Assembly: GCF_023343835.1 (NCBI RefSeq)
Contig: NC_064444.1
Coordinates: 10,530,719 to 10,594,718, forward strand
Source of the DNA: Lagopus muta
Lineage: Eukaryota; Chordata; Aves; Galliformes; Phasianidae
Direction: 5' to 3'
DNA: 64,000 nucleotides
Position 1 is the first letter of the stretch. Each line of letters begins with the position of its first letter. The position numbers and the translations under genes are program-made. Under the pieces are notes generated by a model that was not told the origin of the DNA, searched no databases, and saw only the letters and a list, made by a program, of their open reading frames with translations. Shown here one piece after another: positions 13,201 through 26,300 of the stretch.

Positions 13201-15572
13201 TCTTAAATAGTATTGTTCATCCAAAAGACCTTCTGAGTCTGAGTCAGTTAAAGCTCACAACATCCTGTGAAGTATGAAGAATTGTAATAGCACTGGAGGA
13301 AAATGAAGCCAGGATAGATTTTCATGCAAAGGTCCTGAAAAGAATTTGGCAGACTCAGTAGTCAGCATTGAAGAATTGATGACTTTTCCTCCTGCCACCA
13401 ACAGCAAAAGTATCTTCCAGCAGATGAAAATAAAATGATGGAATACTAGCTGTTTCTTAAACATATGCATAGTTCATATTAATGTGTTGTCAATTCTCTT
13501 TATTTTGTATTGCCACAGGATGAAATCTTACGCTTCTGTGCCTAGCAATGAAGTTTTAATCACCTCAATATACATCGTTCCACAATATATATTTTTCTGT
13601 CTACCAAAGACATAATGGCTCCTCCTTTTATGGGAAACCAGGATTTAATCCAGTAAGTCTGTAAGAATCAATATTCTTGTGAAATGACACCATGTTGAAG
13701 TTATTTTATGTTATGTTGATGGTTAGCTAATTTTGTAATGGAGACGTTTCTTCTAGAAGCAGACATAGTATAATTTAGTGGTAAAAACGTCAATCACAAG
13801 GGGTTGAACACTTATGTCAGGGCAGGAAAAGGGCAGATTTATTGATGGAAATGTATCTATATACTCCTTGCAGCACTTTGACCTGAAATATCCATTTTGG
13901 TTATAATTTTGTTTTGTGAAAATGACATCAACTGTAATCACTAATGTAAAAATGACACTGGAATGCTTTGTTCCACAGGCCTGATTTAAAAGTCTTGCTG
14001 CTGTTTGTTATAGTAACGGCTTTTCAATAGCAAGCAAATTAAGGCACTCATTTAACTGCTCCTTTTTTGTGTTTGTAGGATTTTGTAATAGATGACAACC
14101 TCAGAAGAAAAAAAAAAGAAGCAGTGTTCTTTTTTCTACTATTTAAGATTGTTTAAACAATAAATATATAGCATGTTTCATAATGACATTGAAGTAACCA
14201 AGAGGAGGCATGGTGCTCTGGATAATGCTATATGCGGATGTATTCCTGTGTGGCTTTTCTTCCCAATGCCAGTTAACCACCCACCCAAAGCCATAAAAAA
14301 CAGCAATAGGAATGGGTAGGAGAGGATGGAGTAATGTAAGTACAGAGGTTGAAAAAGAGTAAGTAACAAGGAAGGAGACAAAGAAATAAAACAGTCCAAA
14401 GCACAGGGAGCATAGGAATATCTCACTTGAGACCTCAACAAAAATACAAAATCCTCATCGATTCAGCGATTCAATGAACTTTCATAGTATTACTCCAGAT
14501 TTATAATGATGTAACTAAAAACAGAAAGTGGTCTAACCTCAGCTTAAAGAATAGGAAAAAGTGCATTAGGAACAATATGAATTTTATAGAGGATCTGCAC
14601 TGTGATGTGAAGTACTGGTTAGTCTCAATTTTCTGCTGCACTATCATTACCTATCATGACTGCCTGGTTACTAAAGGCTTAATTGGTCTCCAGGCTAGTA
14701 TCTGAAGTTTTCATTTTAGTGTAAGGTGAATCTTGCATACTTGAAAGTTTAATTTAGTATAAAAAAAACTGATGTTTTACCAGCTAGCAGATGATCAAAC
14801 TTTCCTATTTTCTTCCTTTTTGTTTATACCCTTTGTGTGATAACACATAAAGCCAACCCCTCACTTTCTACCAACGATAGAGATGTACATTACCTGCATC
14901 ATAAATCTTAACACTTGTGTGTTTTTCAGGCAAATAAATGACAGAATCAGAGACCATCCACTGTCCTGCTCCATGGTGAGTCACAATGATTTTCTCTCCT
15001 AAATATAGAAACCATTTAGAGTCCAGGTAGATTACAACTTTCCAGAAGTTAAAAATGGGAATATGGCTTATATTTTAAGGACATGATCCACAAAGATGTT
15101 CCTTTTGAGTGATAGTAAAAGCTTTCTATAAACTTGATTCACTGAAAACAGCCCTCAGATAGCTGAAAGCTGCTCACTGGGGAACATAGGGCACTGCTCA
15201 CCTTGTGGTAGTATGGTAGCTCAATATGGCACTTGTACAATGGTGCATTGTTTGCACGCTATCAAACACAGCTGAACAGCTTGTCCAGAGGTTGCCCATC
15301 ATACATCTTGATGTGAATGGAATAAGTAGCTCTGGAAGAAGCCACTCCTCCCAAAAGTTATGAGCGTTCATGACTGCAGTCATGGGCATGGCTTTACAAA
15401 CTGGAGAAGAATCAAAATACAGAGCACAAATGTGAAATTTAGGTCACTTTCACATATTGCCGGTCAGATCATGCATAGTTAGTGCATTCCTCAGAGAAAT
15501 GCTGACTGGCAGCAATATTAGAAGAAAATCATTCTTAAAACAAGAAAAGTGAAGCTATTGGGGTTTTGCTCT

Positions 15573-15617
<45 letters not shown>

Positions 15618-16640
15618 GTAGAATTTTGTTGTTTTTTCCTAAACCTAGACATTTCTGTTCTGCCCATTTGCATAGGTAATGTCTCTATTGTATTTATTCA
15701 CACTGCTCATAAAAAAGCACATCACAAAAGTGCCTGGAAAATAAAACTCCAATGAGAAGGGACACATCAAGTTTAAATGGAGGTTTATATTGCAGCATTA
15801 TGAGACAGAGGCTTGTACATTTGCAGGTCCCATGGCAGAAAGTGAAACTCTGAACAATTAAGGCAGCACAGACATCCTGCCCTAAAGGACTGTAAGTATT
15901 TAAAAAAACAGGCATGACCTCTCTTTACTGGGCCTGTTTTCTATTTAATTTGCAGTTTTTATTAGCCAACAAAATCTTGGCTAGATCTTAGTCAAAATGA
16001 TGAATAAACAAGTATTTTGATCTACAGTTTGGGGCACTTCAGAGTATTCTTTACTTTATGATCATTTGTAATCAAGGTCAGAGCTCTGGCAGTAATTTAG
16101 ATATCAATTTATATATTTATAATATATAAATCACTTTGCAGTAGCCCATGTACTGTCCTTGCTATTTTCATTCAGGATGCGGTTGAAGTGGTCAGTTGTC
16201 AGAAAGTTACTCCTACATGTATGTACAAGCAGCTCCATATACTGAAGTTTCCTGTATGTAGTTTCCACAGTGGCACACCAAAATGGTGCATATATGTATG
16301 GCAAACAAAAATGAGTTGTTTCCGTTGATTTGTTTATTGAAACATGATCTTGGCAGAGTAGCAATACAGTAATTAATATTATGGGAAAAAAAGCCCTAAA
16401 ACCTTTGAAGAGGAGTCTTTGTCACCTGTTAGTCTCACTTTGCCATATACTTTTCTAACACACAAAATGTTTTCTGCTCTGTCAGATATAAACCGTTTGA
16501 GAATCATTCTCCTTTTCAAGTACAGGGAATCTCTTTCCTGCCAGAAGGGTCTTACAAAACAAAAGCCTCATGTGTGACCACAGTATCAGCTCTATCATTT
16601 CAAGTTCTGGGCACACATCTTCCTCAATATGATATCTTTC
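13201..16640. other. intergenic, no gene seen
   Basis: AT-rich intergenic DNA. It contains an (AT)n microsatellite at 15580-15613 (listed separately), a POU octamer ATTTGCAT at 15665-15672, and a short A-rich run near 14110. The stretch 15820-15900 ('cagcacagacatcctgccct', then 'ggactgtaag') faintly resembles the ancient CR1-like tail module seen elsewhere in the window, but is too diverged to call. An AT palindrome near 16103-16130 is low complexity. Confidence 0.45.
15580..15613. repeat. (AT)n microsatellite, about 17 units
   Basis: A simple alternating AT tract of about 34 bases follows ACATGT. Such tracts are length-variable and can extrude cruciforms in supercoiled DNA. There is no sign that it belongs to a transposon. 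Confidence 0.95.
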
Positions 16641-16649
16641 TACATCTTT

Positions 16650-17400
16650 CTCTCTACCCTTGTGTGTAATTGGACAAACCTTCTGATTGTACCACGTATC
16701 TGCAGCTCAGTCTTTCTACTACCACAGCTCAATTACTCCTGCAAACCGCAGCAGTGAGCCTCAGTTACTTTGGCCTCAGCAGATGGGTACCTTGCCCATT
16801 CACTGACACTGCTGCAGGGGTGCATTTCTAAATTTAATGTTGTACAATCTTCCCCTTCCACCATGCGCCTTTTGTTGTCTCCTTCCCTTGCCCTGCAGCT
16901 AAAAGCATCCTACAGATGTTTTAAGGCGCATCACAGGCTCTCCCCATCCTATCTGCTGCTGTCACATGCACTGTTACTGACAGATCCATGTGCATCCTCC
17001 ATTCAGTCCGGATCTCACCACTCATTTCTTAAATTTTGAACCATGCTGTTTTCTTCTCTGCATCCACTGTTATAAAAATCAGCCAAGCCACTACAATTGC
17101 CCTTCTTCACATCCTCCCTTAAAACTCTCCTCTGCTGTGACACCTTAAAAAAATGATGGTGGTTAAGCAGCTGATGTGCTGTGACTGCATAGTGATCATA
17201 ATTATCTCCAGTTACCTTGTCATTTCTGCCCCTCTTCCCATCTGTTTGCTGTCTCTTGTCTCTTGCTTAGATTAAAGACTCTTTGGGGTAGGGGCCATGC
17301 CTGTATTTTCTAGGTATTTGGATACCATCCCACAAAAGAATCTTGGGTCTGAAGCACTGCTGCAGTACACATAAATAAGAATTATTGTTTCTAAAGCAAA
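16650..17400 (+). repeat. ancient amniote CR1-like LINE 3' remnant
   Basis: The core at 17264-17395 matches from memory a well-known ancient repeat tail of reptile, bird and mammal intergenic DNA. It reads 'cttagattaaagactctttggggtagggg', then 'ccatgcctgta', then 'gcactgctgcagtacacataaataa'; better copies read 'ttagattgtaagctctttggggcaggga' and 'cactaccgcaatacaaataa'. The preceding 600 bases (pyrimidine-rich, with 'cttaaaactctcctctgctgtgacacc') fit the upstream part of the same 3' region. No reading frame survives. The exact subfamily cannot be named without a library search. Confidence 0.6.
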
Positions 17401-17464
17401 ATCTTCTACCTTTTTTCTTTTTCCTATGCATAAATTATAGCCACATCCTGTAATCCATTTTTCA

Positions 17465-17520
17465 GGCTAAACAATTGACTTCAGTGGGAGTTGAGCCAGG
17501 GCAGAAGTTGGCCTATAGTC
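17465..17520. repeat. short ancient-repeat fragment (TTGACTTCAGTGGGAGTT module)
   Basis: 'TTGACTTCAGTGGGAGTTG' at about 17477-17495, followed by 'gcagaagttggcc', matches a module very common in ancient amniote interspersed repeats ('ttgacttcaatgggagtt...gcaggattgggcc'). It lies just downstream of the 16.7-17.4 kb LINE remnant and could be part of the same insertion. Confidence 0.5.
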
Positions 17521-20020
17521 TTTATTCAAAACAAGCAACATAACACGTTGTTAATCACCTTAAATAGAATCGATCACGTTCAGTGATGCCATCCTACCTG
17601 CAGATAAATTAACTACCTTTCCAGAAACCTTATGACTTCTCTTGTCTACACAAGGCCAGGCTGCTTTTTAGAAACCATTGCTCTGCCAGGGATAACAGGA
17701 TTGCAGTGGCTCTCTGGACATGTTGATCATTTGGAGGTTGGCAGAAGGGTGGTGAATAGCCAGTTGCATGCTGCCCTGTGCAAGCCCAGGAGGCCTCAAG
17801 GCACTGCAGCCTCCTGTTCTGAGCTTTTGTCTCTCAATAGAGTAAGGTAGAGCAATCTTCTCGAGGCTACAGTTTTGAATTTTATTCAGAATTTTGTTAC
17901 TGACCTCCAACACAGCTTTATCTGTAGTGCAGCCATATTCCTAAGCTGCTCACTCAAATTTACCAGAGTCTCAGGGAAGAAATGGGTTTGGCCAGGAATG
18001 CAGCTCAGGAAGAATCTCAAGCTATTGGAGCATGTCTGCATTCTGACTGGTGGTGGGAGAGGTGCTCATGCTCATAGAGGCCACTGTTCCTCTGCAGTTC
18101 CTTGAGGAACGACAGCTGTGTGCTTCCTTCCTGTAACTTGGAAGAGCTGCAAAGAAAAGGAAAGCCAAAACAAACAAACAAACAACAAAAAGCCCAACCA
18201 TGCGAAATGTGAAGAGTAAAATCTGCCAGATCCGAGGAGCCATTGTACAGCTGGAGATGAGCCATAAATCTGCAAAAGTTCCCTGTTCATGCAAAGACCT
18301 GGTTGGAATTGCTACACCCCTCCCACCCCTTCCTTCCCCAGGTGAAATTGGTCCTGCAATGTGCGACAGACCAGAAGAAAAGCACACACACTTTTCCTGG
18401 AATTACGATGCTTTATAGACTTTCTGATGTAAGTATGCTTTTTTTCCTCTTCTCCCACAAAGTGTGGGACTTTCTAAATTGTTGCTGTGTGAGGCAGGTC
18501 CCCAACATCCTCAGTAAATCCCGTCTATATCTGCTTACTTTCTACACAAATAATTATTATTTTAGCTGAGGGTTAATCCCAAATAAACACTTACAGCTCA
18601 GGTTGCTTTCTACTTTTGCCAGTGTTTATGTCATTAGGTGCTGGTCTGTAAATGAGCCATGCAGGTAGGGCTGAATGTTAAATATCCAAGTCTGTGTCGT
18701 ACAGATTAAAACACAGGAAGAAAAAGAATCTTTTTGCTTTAACCAGCATGACAGCTATCAACTTTGAAGCACTCGGAAGAAATCTCCTGAAGCATTTTCT
18801 GTTTGTCATCATCAGAACCTAAGTGCTGAATTAGAAGCACAGGTGATCCTGGTCTTACTGTTCCACAAGAATAAGCAAATATGTATGTGGTGTTTATGCT
18901 ATGATACGTAATGAAGCAGAAGTAAACTGCACGTTCCTTCCCAGCCTTTTTCAAAAAGACATAGCATGTTTGTTTAGAGAAAATCTTTTTTTCCTCAAGA
19001 GACATTGGAAATGTATAACTTTACGTCAAAGTCTTCTTTTATTGTGCCTCTCTTCCCATATGTTTTGGGTCCTCAGTTCTTTCAATGTTATTAGGAAAAA
19101 GAGTTATCTAAATATTTTGAGTGGAATACTGTAGTATATCTAAAAATTGCCCGTGCTTTCCTATCTGAGAAATGTCTGCAGCGTGTAGCAGATAAAGCAA
19201 AACTTCACATTTATTTTAGATAATTGAGTGCCTAATTATTACAAAAGTGATGTGAAAGAGAAACACCGAATCGGACTCAGAATTGTGACTAGAAAACAAT
19301 AGTATTATTCTAATTAAAATCCATATAAAAACATGTTATCCTGTGGTACCCAAATCCCTGACAGACTTGTACGGCTCAAATAATCCGAAGATTTGCAGAC
19401 TAAAGATTCAGTAAAAGTTTCATAGAAAAAGAAGATCCCCAATGAATTCTTATTGTTTTTTAATACTGTGCCTCTTCTATGACAATGATGGCTTTCGGGG
19501 ACTCTTGATCACTTATGGGACATGTGGGTCATTTGAAAGCTTGAATATTCATTATGAGATGAGCTGGAACTGGATGTGCAATATGTTTGGTTGAAAACTA
19601 AATTTTATGTAAATTCTACAATGATGTTTTCTGGCTCAGTTAGAATCCATTCTACTGTTTATCTTTCTACTAATAATGCTCTCTTGGGCTTCTTTTTAAG
19701 CCTCTCTGTACACTTTTTTTTTTTTTTCTCTTAAAATGAAAGATGAAGATCCAAAGAAAGCAATTTTTAAAGATAGAAACAGAAAAACAAGGTAAAAGGA
19801 ATTAGCAATGCAATCTCTGCATATATTATGTGGAAATCATCTGCAAAATTGCATCTTGGAGTTTTATTCCTAGGACATTAACCATTTCGTGTTAGAATGG
19901 CACTGCTGCTCTGCTTCCCTATATTTTAAAAACTGTTGGAACTGCTTTTGCTTTCTATTCCTGGATGTTTTTTGTCACATTTATTAAAATATTCTTTTTC
20001 CAGAGTGGTAAATCCAGTTC
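17521..20020. other. intergenic, no gene seen
   Basis: AT-rich DNA with a GC-richer patch at 17990-18400 where several overlapping frames are open on both strands (up to about 121 codons, minus strand). None resembles a known protein, and a lysine/asparagine-coding CAAA-rich run at 18167-18190 interrupts it. A T15-type run lies near 19713-19727. No RNA gene or clear transposon was recognised. Confidence 0.45.
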
Positions 20021-20029
20021 TCTGGAAGA

Positions 20030-20140
20030 GATAAAATCTGTGGCATAGCTCTGAAATGAGAATTAACCTTGATTACTACAGTAATTTACTAATCAAAACT
20101 GGAGACCTGCTAATCAAGCCTGAATTACCAGCTGCTTGAT
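20030..20140. promoter_or_regulatory. candidate homeodomain-site cluster (three TAATCAA sites)
   Basis: TTGATTA at 20069-20075 and TAATCAA at 20090-20096 form a 7-base perfect inverted repeat with a 14-base spacer, and a third TAATCAA follows at 20111-20117. Additional AATTAA and TAATTT cores lie between them. Three identical 7-mers in 49 bases is far above chance even in AT-rich DNA, and suggests homeodomain occupancy. The factor class is not determined by the sequence. Confidence 0.35.
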
Positions 20141-23080
20141 TTTTATAGTGACATAACCAAAACTGAACATTTGGTAAACAAAAGCCTTATTTATGAGGGG
20201 GAAAAACTGGCATATGGCCATATTTATCTTAATATATTTATGAGTATATTGTATGTTTTCCTTATCTGCCAGCATGGGCATCTCCCTCCTTACTGAGCTC
20301 ATCCACCCGACCCCACCAAGACAAGCACTGAAATTCAGGTTACCCCAGATGGGGTCAGAGCAGGGAACCCCACGTTTCAGGAGGAGTTTGTGAGCTACCT
20401 GTCGGTTTTGGCTCCAGGGAGGAGGATGTTATATGGCAACTGCCCTGTGCTAAAGAGTTGGTTAAAAAGCACCCCGGAATAAAGCTCAGAACAGAATGGA
20501 GAGCTGCCAGGAAGCAGACAGCTGCAGGAGGAAATGGCAGAGAGCATCCATGCGGTGCCGGTGTGCCAAGGCCGAGGGCAGCAGCCAGCCCAGGATGGGC
20601 AGCCGGACATGAGAACATGGGGACGTGGTGACAGAGTCACTGAAGGCCCTGGGAGGGAGCAGTGGTGTGAGTGCATCGCCTGTCTGTTGTGCCACTTGTT
20701 ACAGCCTACCTGATACACCTGGGATTTTTAAAGTATTTAGTTTCCGTAAGTACAAATCATTTCGTGGTTTTAATCATTTATTTTTTCAGTCTGAGTTCTC
20801 TTCATTTTTTTTCACCTCCCAGATGGCATTCTGTATCCACTGACACAGAAGATAATTTCCTAGTATTTTCTTTAATGAACAACCTATTATGAACAAGCAA
20901 GAAAAACCCATACTGCACAATTCTTCCACAGATAAACTGGTAATTAATATAAATGGAAAGAAGATGCAAAATGGGAATACTTTTTGTTGCTTGCACTATG
21001 CATGGTATTTGATGCATGGTGGCTTGTGCATTAAAAAAGTGCTGTGCAAATGATACTGTTTTGGGTTATCGTGCTGTTAACAAAGTTATGGAACAGAAAC
21101 ACAAAAATATTGTTTCCAGGATAAAGTTTACAGCAGAAAATCCTCAGTTAGTCAGGTTCCCTTCCACCCTCTGGATGTTACTACCTAATCTCTCATTCTT
21201 TCAATTTTTAGCATAGAAAATACATGCTAAAGCCACTGCTGTTACCATTTTTTTCACTAACTTTACAAGCCTGAAACACTGTTTTCCCCCTAAGCATTGA
21301 GTATACTTGTGACTAATAGTGATGAAGCAGCATAGGGTTGAATTTTAAACACGTTGTCTGGTTTACAGTATATTTAGACCTTGACAAACGTGTGTACTGG
21401 ATGTATAGACCCGACCCTGTGAGCTGCAGGGCCAGCCTTGCAGCCCCCCAGCAGCAAGCACAGCTTGGCCACGGGATGAAGCAATGAGCAGCCCACTCAG
21501 CAGCTTCAATCAACTGACGTTTCTTCTAAGTGGTTTTAAATATCTGGAAAATATGAGCAACTGTAAGCTAAAACAGAGCACTGTTCCTAATATTGTGTTC
21601 TCTTGGCAGGAGGGATATCCAGATTTCAGGGACGGATCCTGGAAGAACATTCAGGCGGCAATGACCTCTGACATTTGGAAAGCCAAATAACAGTGGAATA
21701 AGTGGCTTAGAGAGAGTTAAGCAAGAGAGAATGTTCCACCCCACACTGGCACGGTTCTCTGCTTCGCTCCACATCTCTGCTTCTCCATGAAGTCATGCCC
21801 CTCAATCCAGAAAGCTTCCATCAGAAATGCTCAGTACTGCGTGTTTAGTGTAATACTTACACCCTGTCAAGACTTCCAAAGCACAACAAATTAATCTGGA
21901 AATTCAGATTGCTTCCGACAGGACTGTTGCAGGGATATAACAGGAGCTCTGCAGGGAGAAGGTGGGATGAAGGCACTGAGAATGAATTATTGCCCAGAGG
22001 GATTGATTGCCATGGAGGAAAACCAGAAAAAGGATAAAAAACAGCAACAAAATGTGTAGTAAAGAAGGTGGAAACAGGAAACAAATGGTGAAGTGATACC
22101 ATGATGCTCTACTGGCTCAAAAGCAAGAAAAAATTATGAAAGCATTAATTTATTCATTTTCAGCCAAATGAAAACAAAACAAAACATAAAAAGAGAAAAT
22201 AGACCAGAAGTTAGAACATGTGAAGAAAATGGGCAGCAAAGGAAGAGGAAATGAAGAGTGGTGAAGCAAGTGTTGGAAGAAAAGGAGTGGGGGTGAAGAA
22301 GCAACACAAAGAGATCTGATGCACAGGGCTTTTAGGTGAGTTTTATTTTTGTATGTCATTTCCTACTTTTTATTGCATTTCTCTGGCAACCATCCCACAG
22401 TTCCATAACCAATGGGTGGGTGGGAGGAGGTGGCTGAGAGGGCAAAATGGTAGTTTTGGCAGAATATTGACATGACTTGAGTCAGGTCGTCACTTGTGGT
22501 TGTCATTAGACAAATAGTGAAACTGGGCTAATGGGACAGGTGAACGAATCCTGCGGGATGGAGGAGGCTCAGCTTTCAAAACCTGACTCATGCGGGGAGA
22601 GGCCCAAATGATTCAGTGCAATGAAAGCGATGACGAGCGGTGGTTCCAGCACTGCAGGCCCACAGGGCCATACTTGGAACACAGTTCTCAACTGTTACCA
22701 GAGTGAGATCCTGAAACACAGCCATGTGGCAAAGCATAAACTCTGAACCTCCATCTTTTCTGGGTACCTCAGTTTCTTTTTGCCTTCTGTATGGCTCTTT
22801 ACGTTGTTTCCTTTTTTTTTTCCTTTTTTCTTTTTTTTTCTTAATACACTTGTGTTTAATTTATCGTGGAAAAATCTCTAAAACATGCCAAATAAAATGA
22901 GTTAAAATTTGTGAAGATTTTAGTACATTACAATAGCTGCCATCCTGAGTCAGGGAAACAATCCACACAGACCAGTGAATTCTGGGAGTTAGCAGGAAAT
23001 AATGCCTAGGGAAAAAGAATATGAGCTCTTATGTATTGCTAGCATAGAACAATCCTTCTCCCCCTGTGAGCTTCTGCTTC
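20141..23080. other. intergenic, no gene seen
   Basis: A GC-richer, CpG-poor patch at 20280-20720 has open frames on both strands (107 codons on the minus strand at 20395-20718) but no recognisable protein. Pyrimidine-rich low complexity (T runs split by C) lies at 22808-22841. The remainder is ordinary AT-rich DNA. No RNA gene was found. Confidence 0.45.
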
Positions 23081-23089
23081 TCAGGAGCT

Positions 23090-23370
23090 GTATCTCAGGC
23101 ATTTTGATTGGAGGCTATTCTTGATCATCGTGTTTAGTAGCTAGTGATGGATTTTACTTTGCATGATTTCATGTAATCCCTTTTATGGTCCATTTACACT
23201 TTTGACCTCCACACCATCTTATGGCCATGAGCTCCATAATTTCATTATGCACTGTGGGGATGAAGTGCTTCTTTTGTTTGTATAAGACTGATGCCTGATC
23301 ATTTAACTGGGGCTCCTAGTCCTTGCGTTGTGAGAGCCATTGAATAATTGCTTAGTATGTCAGTATGTCA
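23090..23370. repeat. ancient CR1/L3-class LINE fragment
   Basis: The segment reads like a decayed copy of an old amniote LINE seen repeatedly in turtle, crocodile and bird DNA. In order it shows 'agctagtgatggatttta', 'acttttgacctccacacca', 'atgagctccataattt', 'gcactgtggggatgaagtgc', 'ttcttttgtttgtataaga', 'tgcctgatcattt' and 'ggctcctagtccttgcgttg'. The same word order occurs in better-preserved copies. It is not full-length and no open frame remains. The name is from memory and should be confirmed with a repeat library; orientation relative to the parent element is left open. Confidence 0.6.
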
Positions 23371-26300
23371 GAAATAAGGTTTTTGAAATTAAAAACCTCT
23401 CTTGCATTTTTTAAGCTTTATGAACAGGCAAGGTCCTCCTCTTGTGATTATTTTTGTGAACAAGGAAAAATTCAGCATAGTCCTCAACTGTGGGTCATAG
23501 GCTGATGAAATTGGAATTAACTACAGTAAAAGTAGTTTTATGGTGTTCGTACTATACTATGCAGATAAGCATCTCCTGTATCGTCCCCTCCTCATGTAAC
23601 ATCACAGAGCTATTGTCAGTTCCACAGAGTATGGAATAGTCTAAATCTAATGTCATGACCAATGGCACAACTGTGAAATTATAATTACAGTAATGGGAGG
23701 AAGAGGAATAGTCTGGCAAGTTAAATAACAAAAGACAGAGTAGGACTCGGGTTTGAACAAGACACCTGAGTGTGAATGTAGAGCAGCAAGCTGTAGGGTT
23801 ACCTAGGATGTGAATTTAGTTTCTCAGAAACTTTGGTAATTGCCACATTCACAGGCCTACTCCCCAGTACCTGATAGAAATACTCTTGTTTCTCTTCCAC
23901 TGGCATGTCAGTTATCTTGCATTTGCTTTTGGCTGAAAGCATATGAATGCTTGCAGTGGGGCCACTGTCCTGCAGCTTCTCTGTGGCTTGCTTTGATCCA
24001 TAACAATCTGCTCATATGCCTACACTGTCCACTTGTTGGCCTCACTGGTGTCTGTCCCAGCAGAGAAGGGGCCAATAGCTGTGTTGGATTGTGTGGCACA
24101 ACATGGGACAAGTAGCACAGGACCAGCTCTTTTCCCCTCCTGCCGTACTTCAGCCTGGGCAGGGGGTGCAGGAGAGGCGATGCCAGGCAGAGCCTTGCTT
24201 TCCCTCTCTGCAGGTGGACGTTACCCCGTCTCCCTCCTCTCTGTCTATCACTGTTGCTTTACAGCAGAAACAAAGAGCAGACCGGAGGATAAAATCACAA
24301 CTGCTCTGAAAAAGCATGGTGTGTGGCAGTATTTGGAGCAGTGGCAGGAAGCTAAAAAAATATAAAAATAAAAAATTGATTCTAACCCAACAATCAAAAT
24401 TAATGTAAGAATTTAATGCAAGGCAAGGTATGGTGGAACAAAGACTATTGGGGGTACTGTTTGTTTTCAATTATGACAATCAGTATTCACCAGATAAAAA
24501 GAAACAGCAGCGTAATGGTTTGCACTGAATTGTACGAAGAAACAGTAACTAACAAGTATCACAAAACATGTCACAAATCAATTGTATTGAAAATATATTA
24601 AGTTTCTTTAAAAAAAGAAAAGATCAGAAAAGGAAGCGGCACAAGCAGGAAGAGACAGCACACAAAGATTTACTTCTGAGTGCTACAAAATATTGAACTA
24701 AAAATAACATTAAAGATGAAATTTTCAATGAATCTCAAGCTGGTAAATTCCCAAAGGCTGGGTCTGCCAAAGGCTCTGTTGGTTTCCTCTGTTCTTTTCT
24801 GTCTTTATTTAAATATTTTATACAGTTGTCTATGTTCATGTGTAGTGCGAACTGTCATTTATATTTCAGTCCACTCTAAAATGGATCTTAGACTATCTCA
24901 AGCTGTGCACTGCAGTGAGTAGTTTTGAACTGAGAGGTAAGTTGAAGTGGTAAGGACAAATGAAGACTGATATTTAATGTAGTTTTTGTGTACTTATATT
25001 TTGCTGTCATGTATTTTCCTTTAAAACTGATTTGTAATTTTATGGGTTTTGTGACATTAGGATAAGATGTGATGTGAGTATAGTTTCCATTTAGCAAATA
25101 CATTGATGTATTTTTGAGTAGGAGTGGTTGACTGTGGGAATTCTGACCTTCGGGTTTCGTGTTTAGCAACAACAACATGCAAGTTTAGATCTGCACTGGT
25201 GAATGCTCCTTTCTTTGGACTTACAGAGCAAATGTTTTAAAGCAAGCCACTCAACCTTATTTCAGATCCACTTCTGTGAGAGGCCCACAAGATGTGAATA
25301 TCCTCTCGTCTCCAGTGTCTTAGGAATGCAGAGCACACCTCAGCTAAGAAAATTGGGACTTGCCATGGAGCTGGGTTTGTCACCTTGGGACATATCCTTC
25401 CACCCATATTGTGCAGTGGGGCAAAGCAAAGAGCCCTTTTCTCTCCCCTGTAAAGACAAATTGCAGCACTCATGGTGGCTGGAGCAGGGAGGAGGCTTCC
25501 TAATTGCTCCCCACAGGATGGAAGTCACCCAGGCCTGTGCTGGTGGACGGGGTGATGGGACCTGCTGCAGAGCACACACAGAAAGTGTTCCCTGAAGGGC
25601 GGTGCTGCTGAAGCCTGGCCCGAAGGCAGTCCTGCTGCTGACATGTGGCACTGCCTGTGAGGTTAGGTAAGAGATGTAGAACTGTATGAAGGTGGGATTC
25701 TGCATTGTTTTTACACCAGGATGAACAAAGCATGTAGTGCTGACCTCCATTTCATCAGTACTTGTAAAAAAGAGAATTCTTAAGAAATAATGTTGCTTTC
25801 TTGCTTCTGAACTGAACAGTAAGTCACACAGAATAAAAATTTTAAATAATAGCTATTAGATTAGGAAGAATAAGAAGCTTTTACTTCTTGGACGCTTTGA
25901 CTATTACAGAATTGATAAATTGCCACTGAAATACAAGCAGCTCTGCAATATGATAGATCAAAGTTCATTTTTTCCCTAACGCAGAGTTAAGATGAGCAGG
26001 CTTTCTTTTTGCCCATCTTCTTTGCAGATCAAAAACATTCCTTTCTTTTTATTTGAGTGATCAATTTACTAGAAGAGTCCAATATATATGTTGTGACTGT
26101 AGTAAAATTCTTATTCACAAGCCTTTAAGAAGTAATACAGCATGTTGGTTGGCATTATGCAAACCTCAGTACATCTCAGAACCACCGTTCAAAGTATATA
26201 GCATGTCTCTTCCACATGATACTGATACAAAGATAATTTATTATATTTCATAAAGTGATATTTCTTAAAGCATTCTGACCACACTATTTTTTAAAAAAGC

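Noticed and set aside
15580-15613. AT microsatellite as a possible cruciform element
   Set aside because: Ordinary simple repeat with no accompanying signal.
20280-20720. GC-richer patch that could be an exon or small gene
   Set aside because: CpG-poor, open on both strands, and no protein similarity; treated as compositional.
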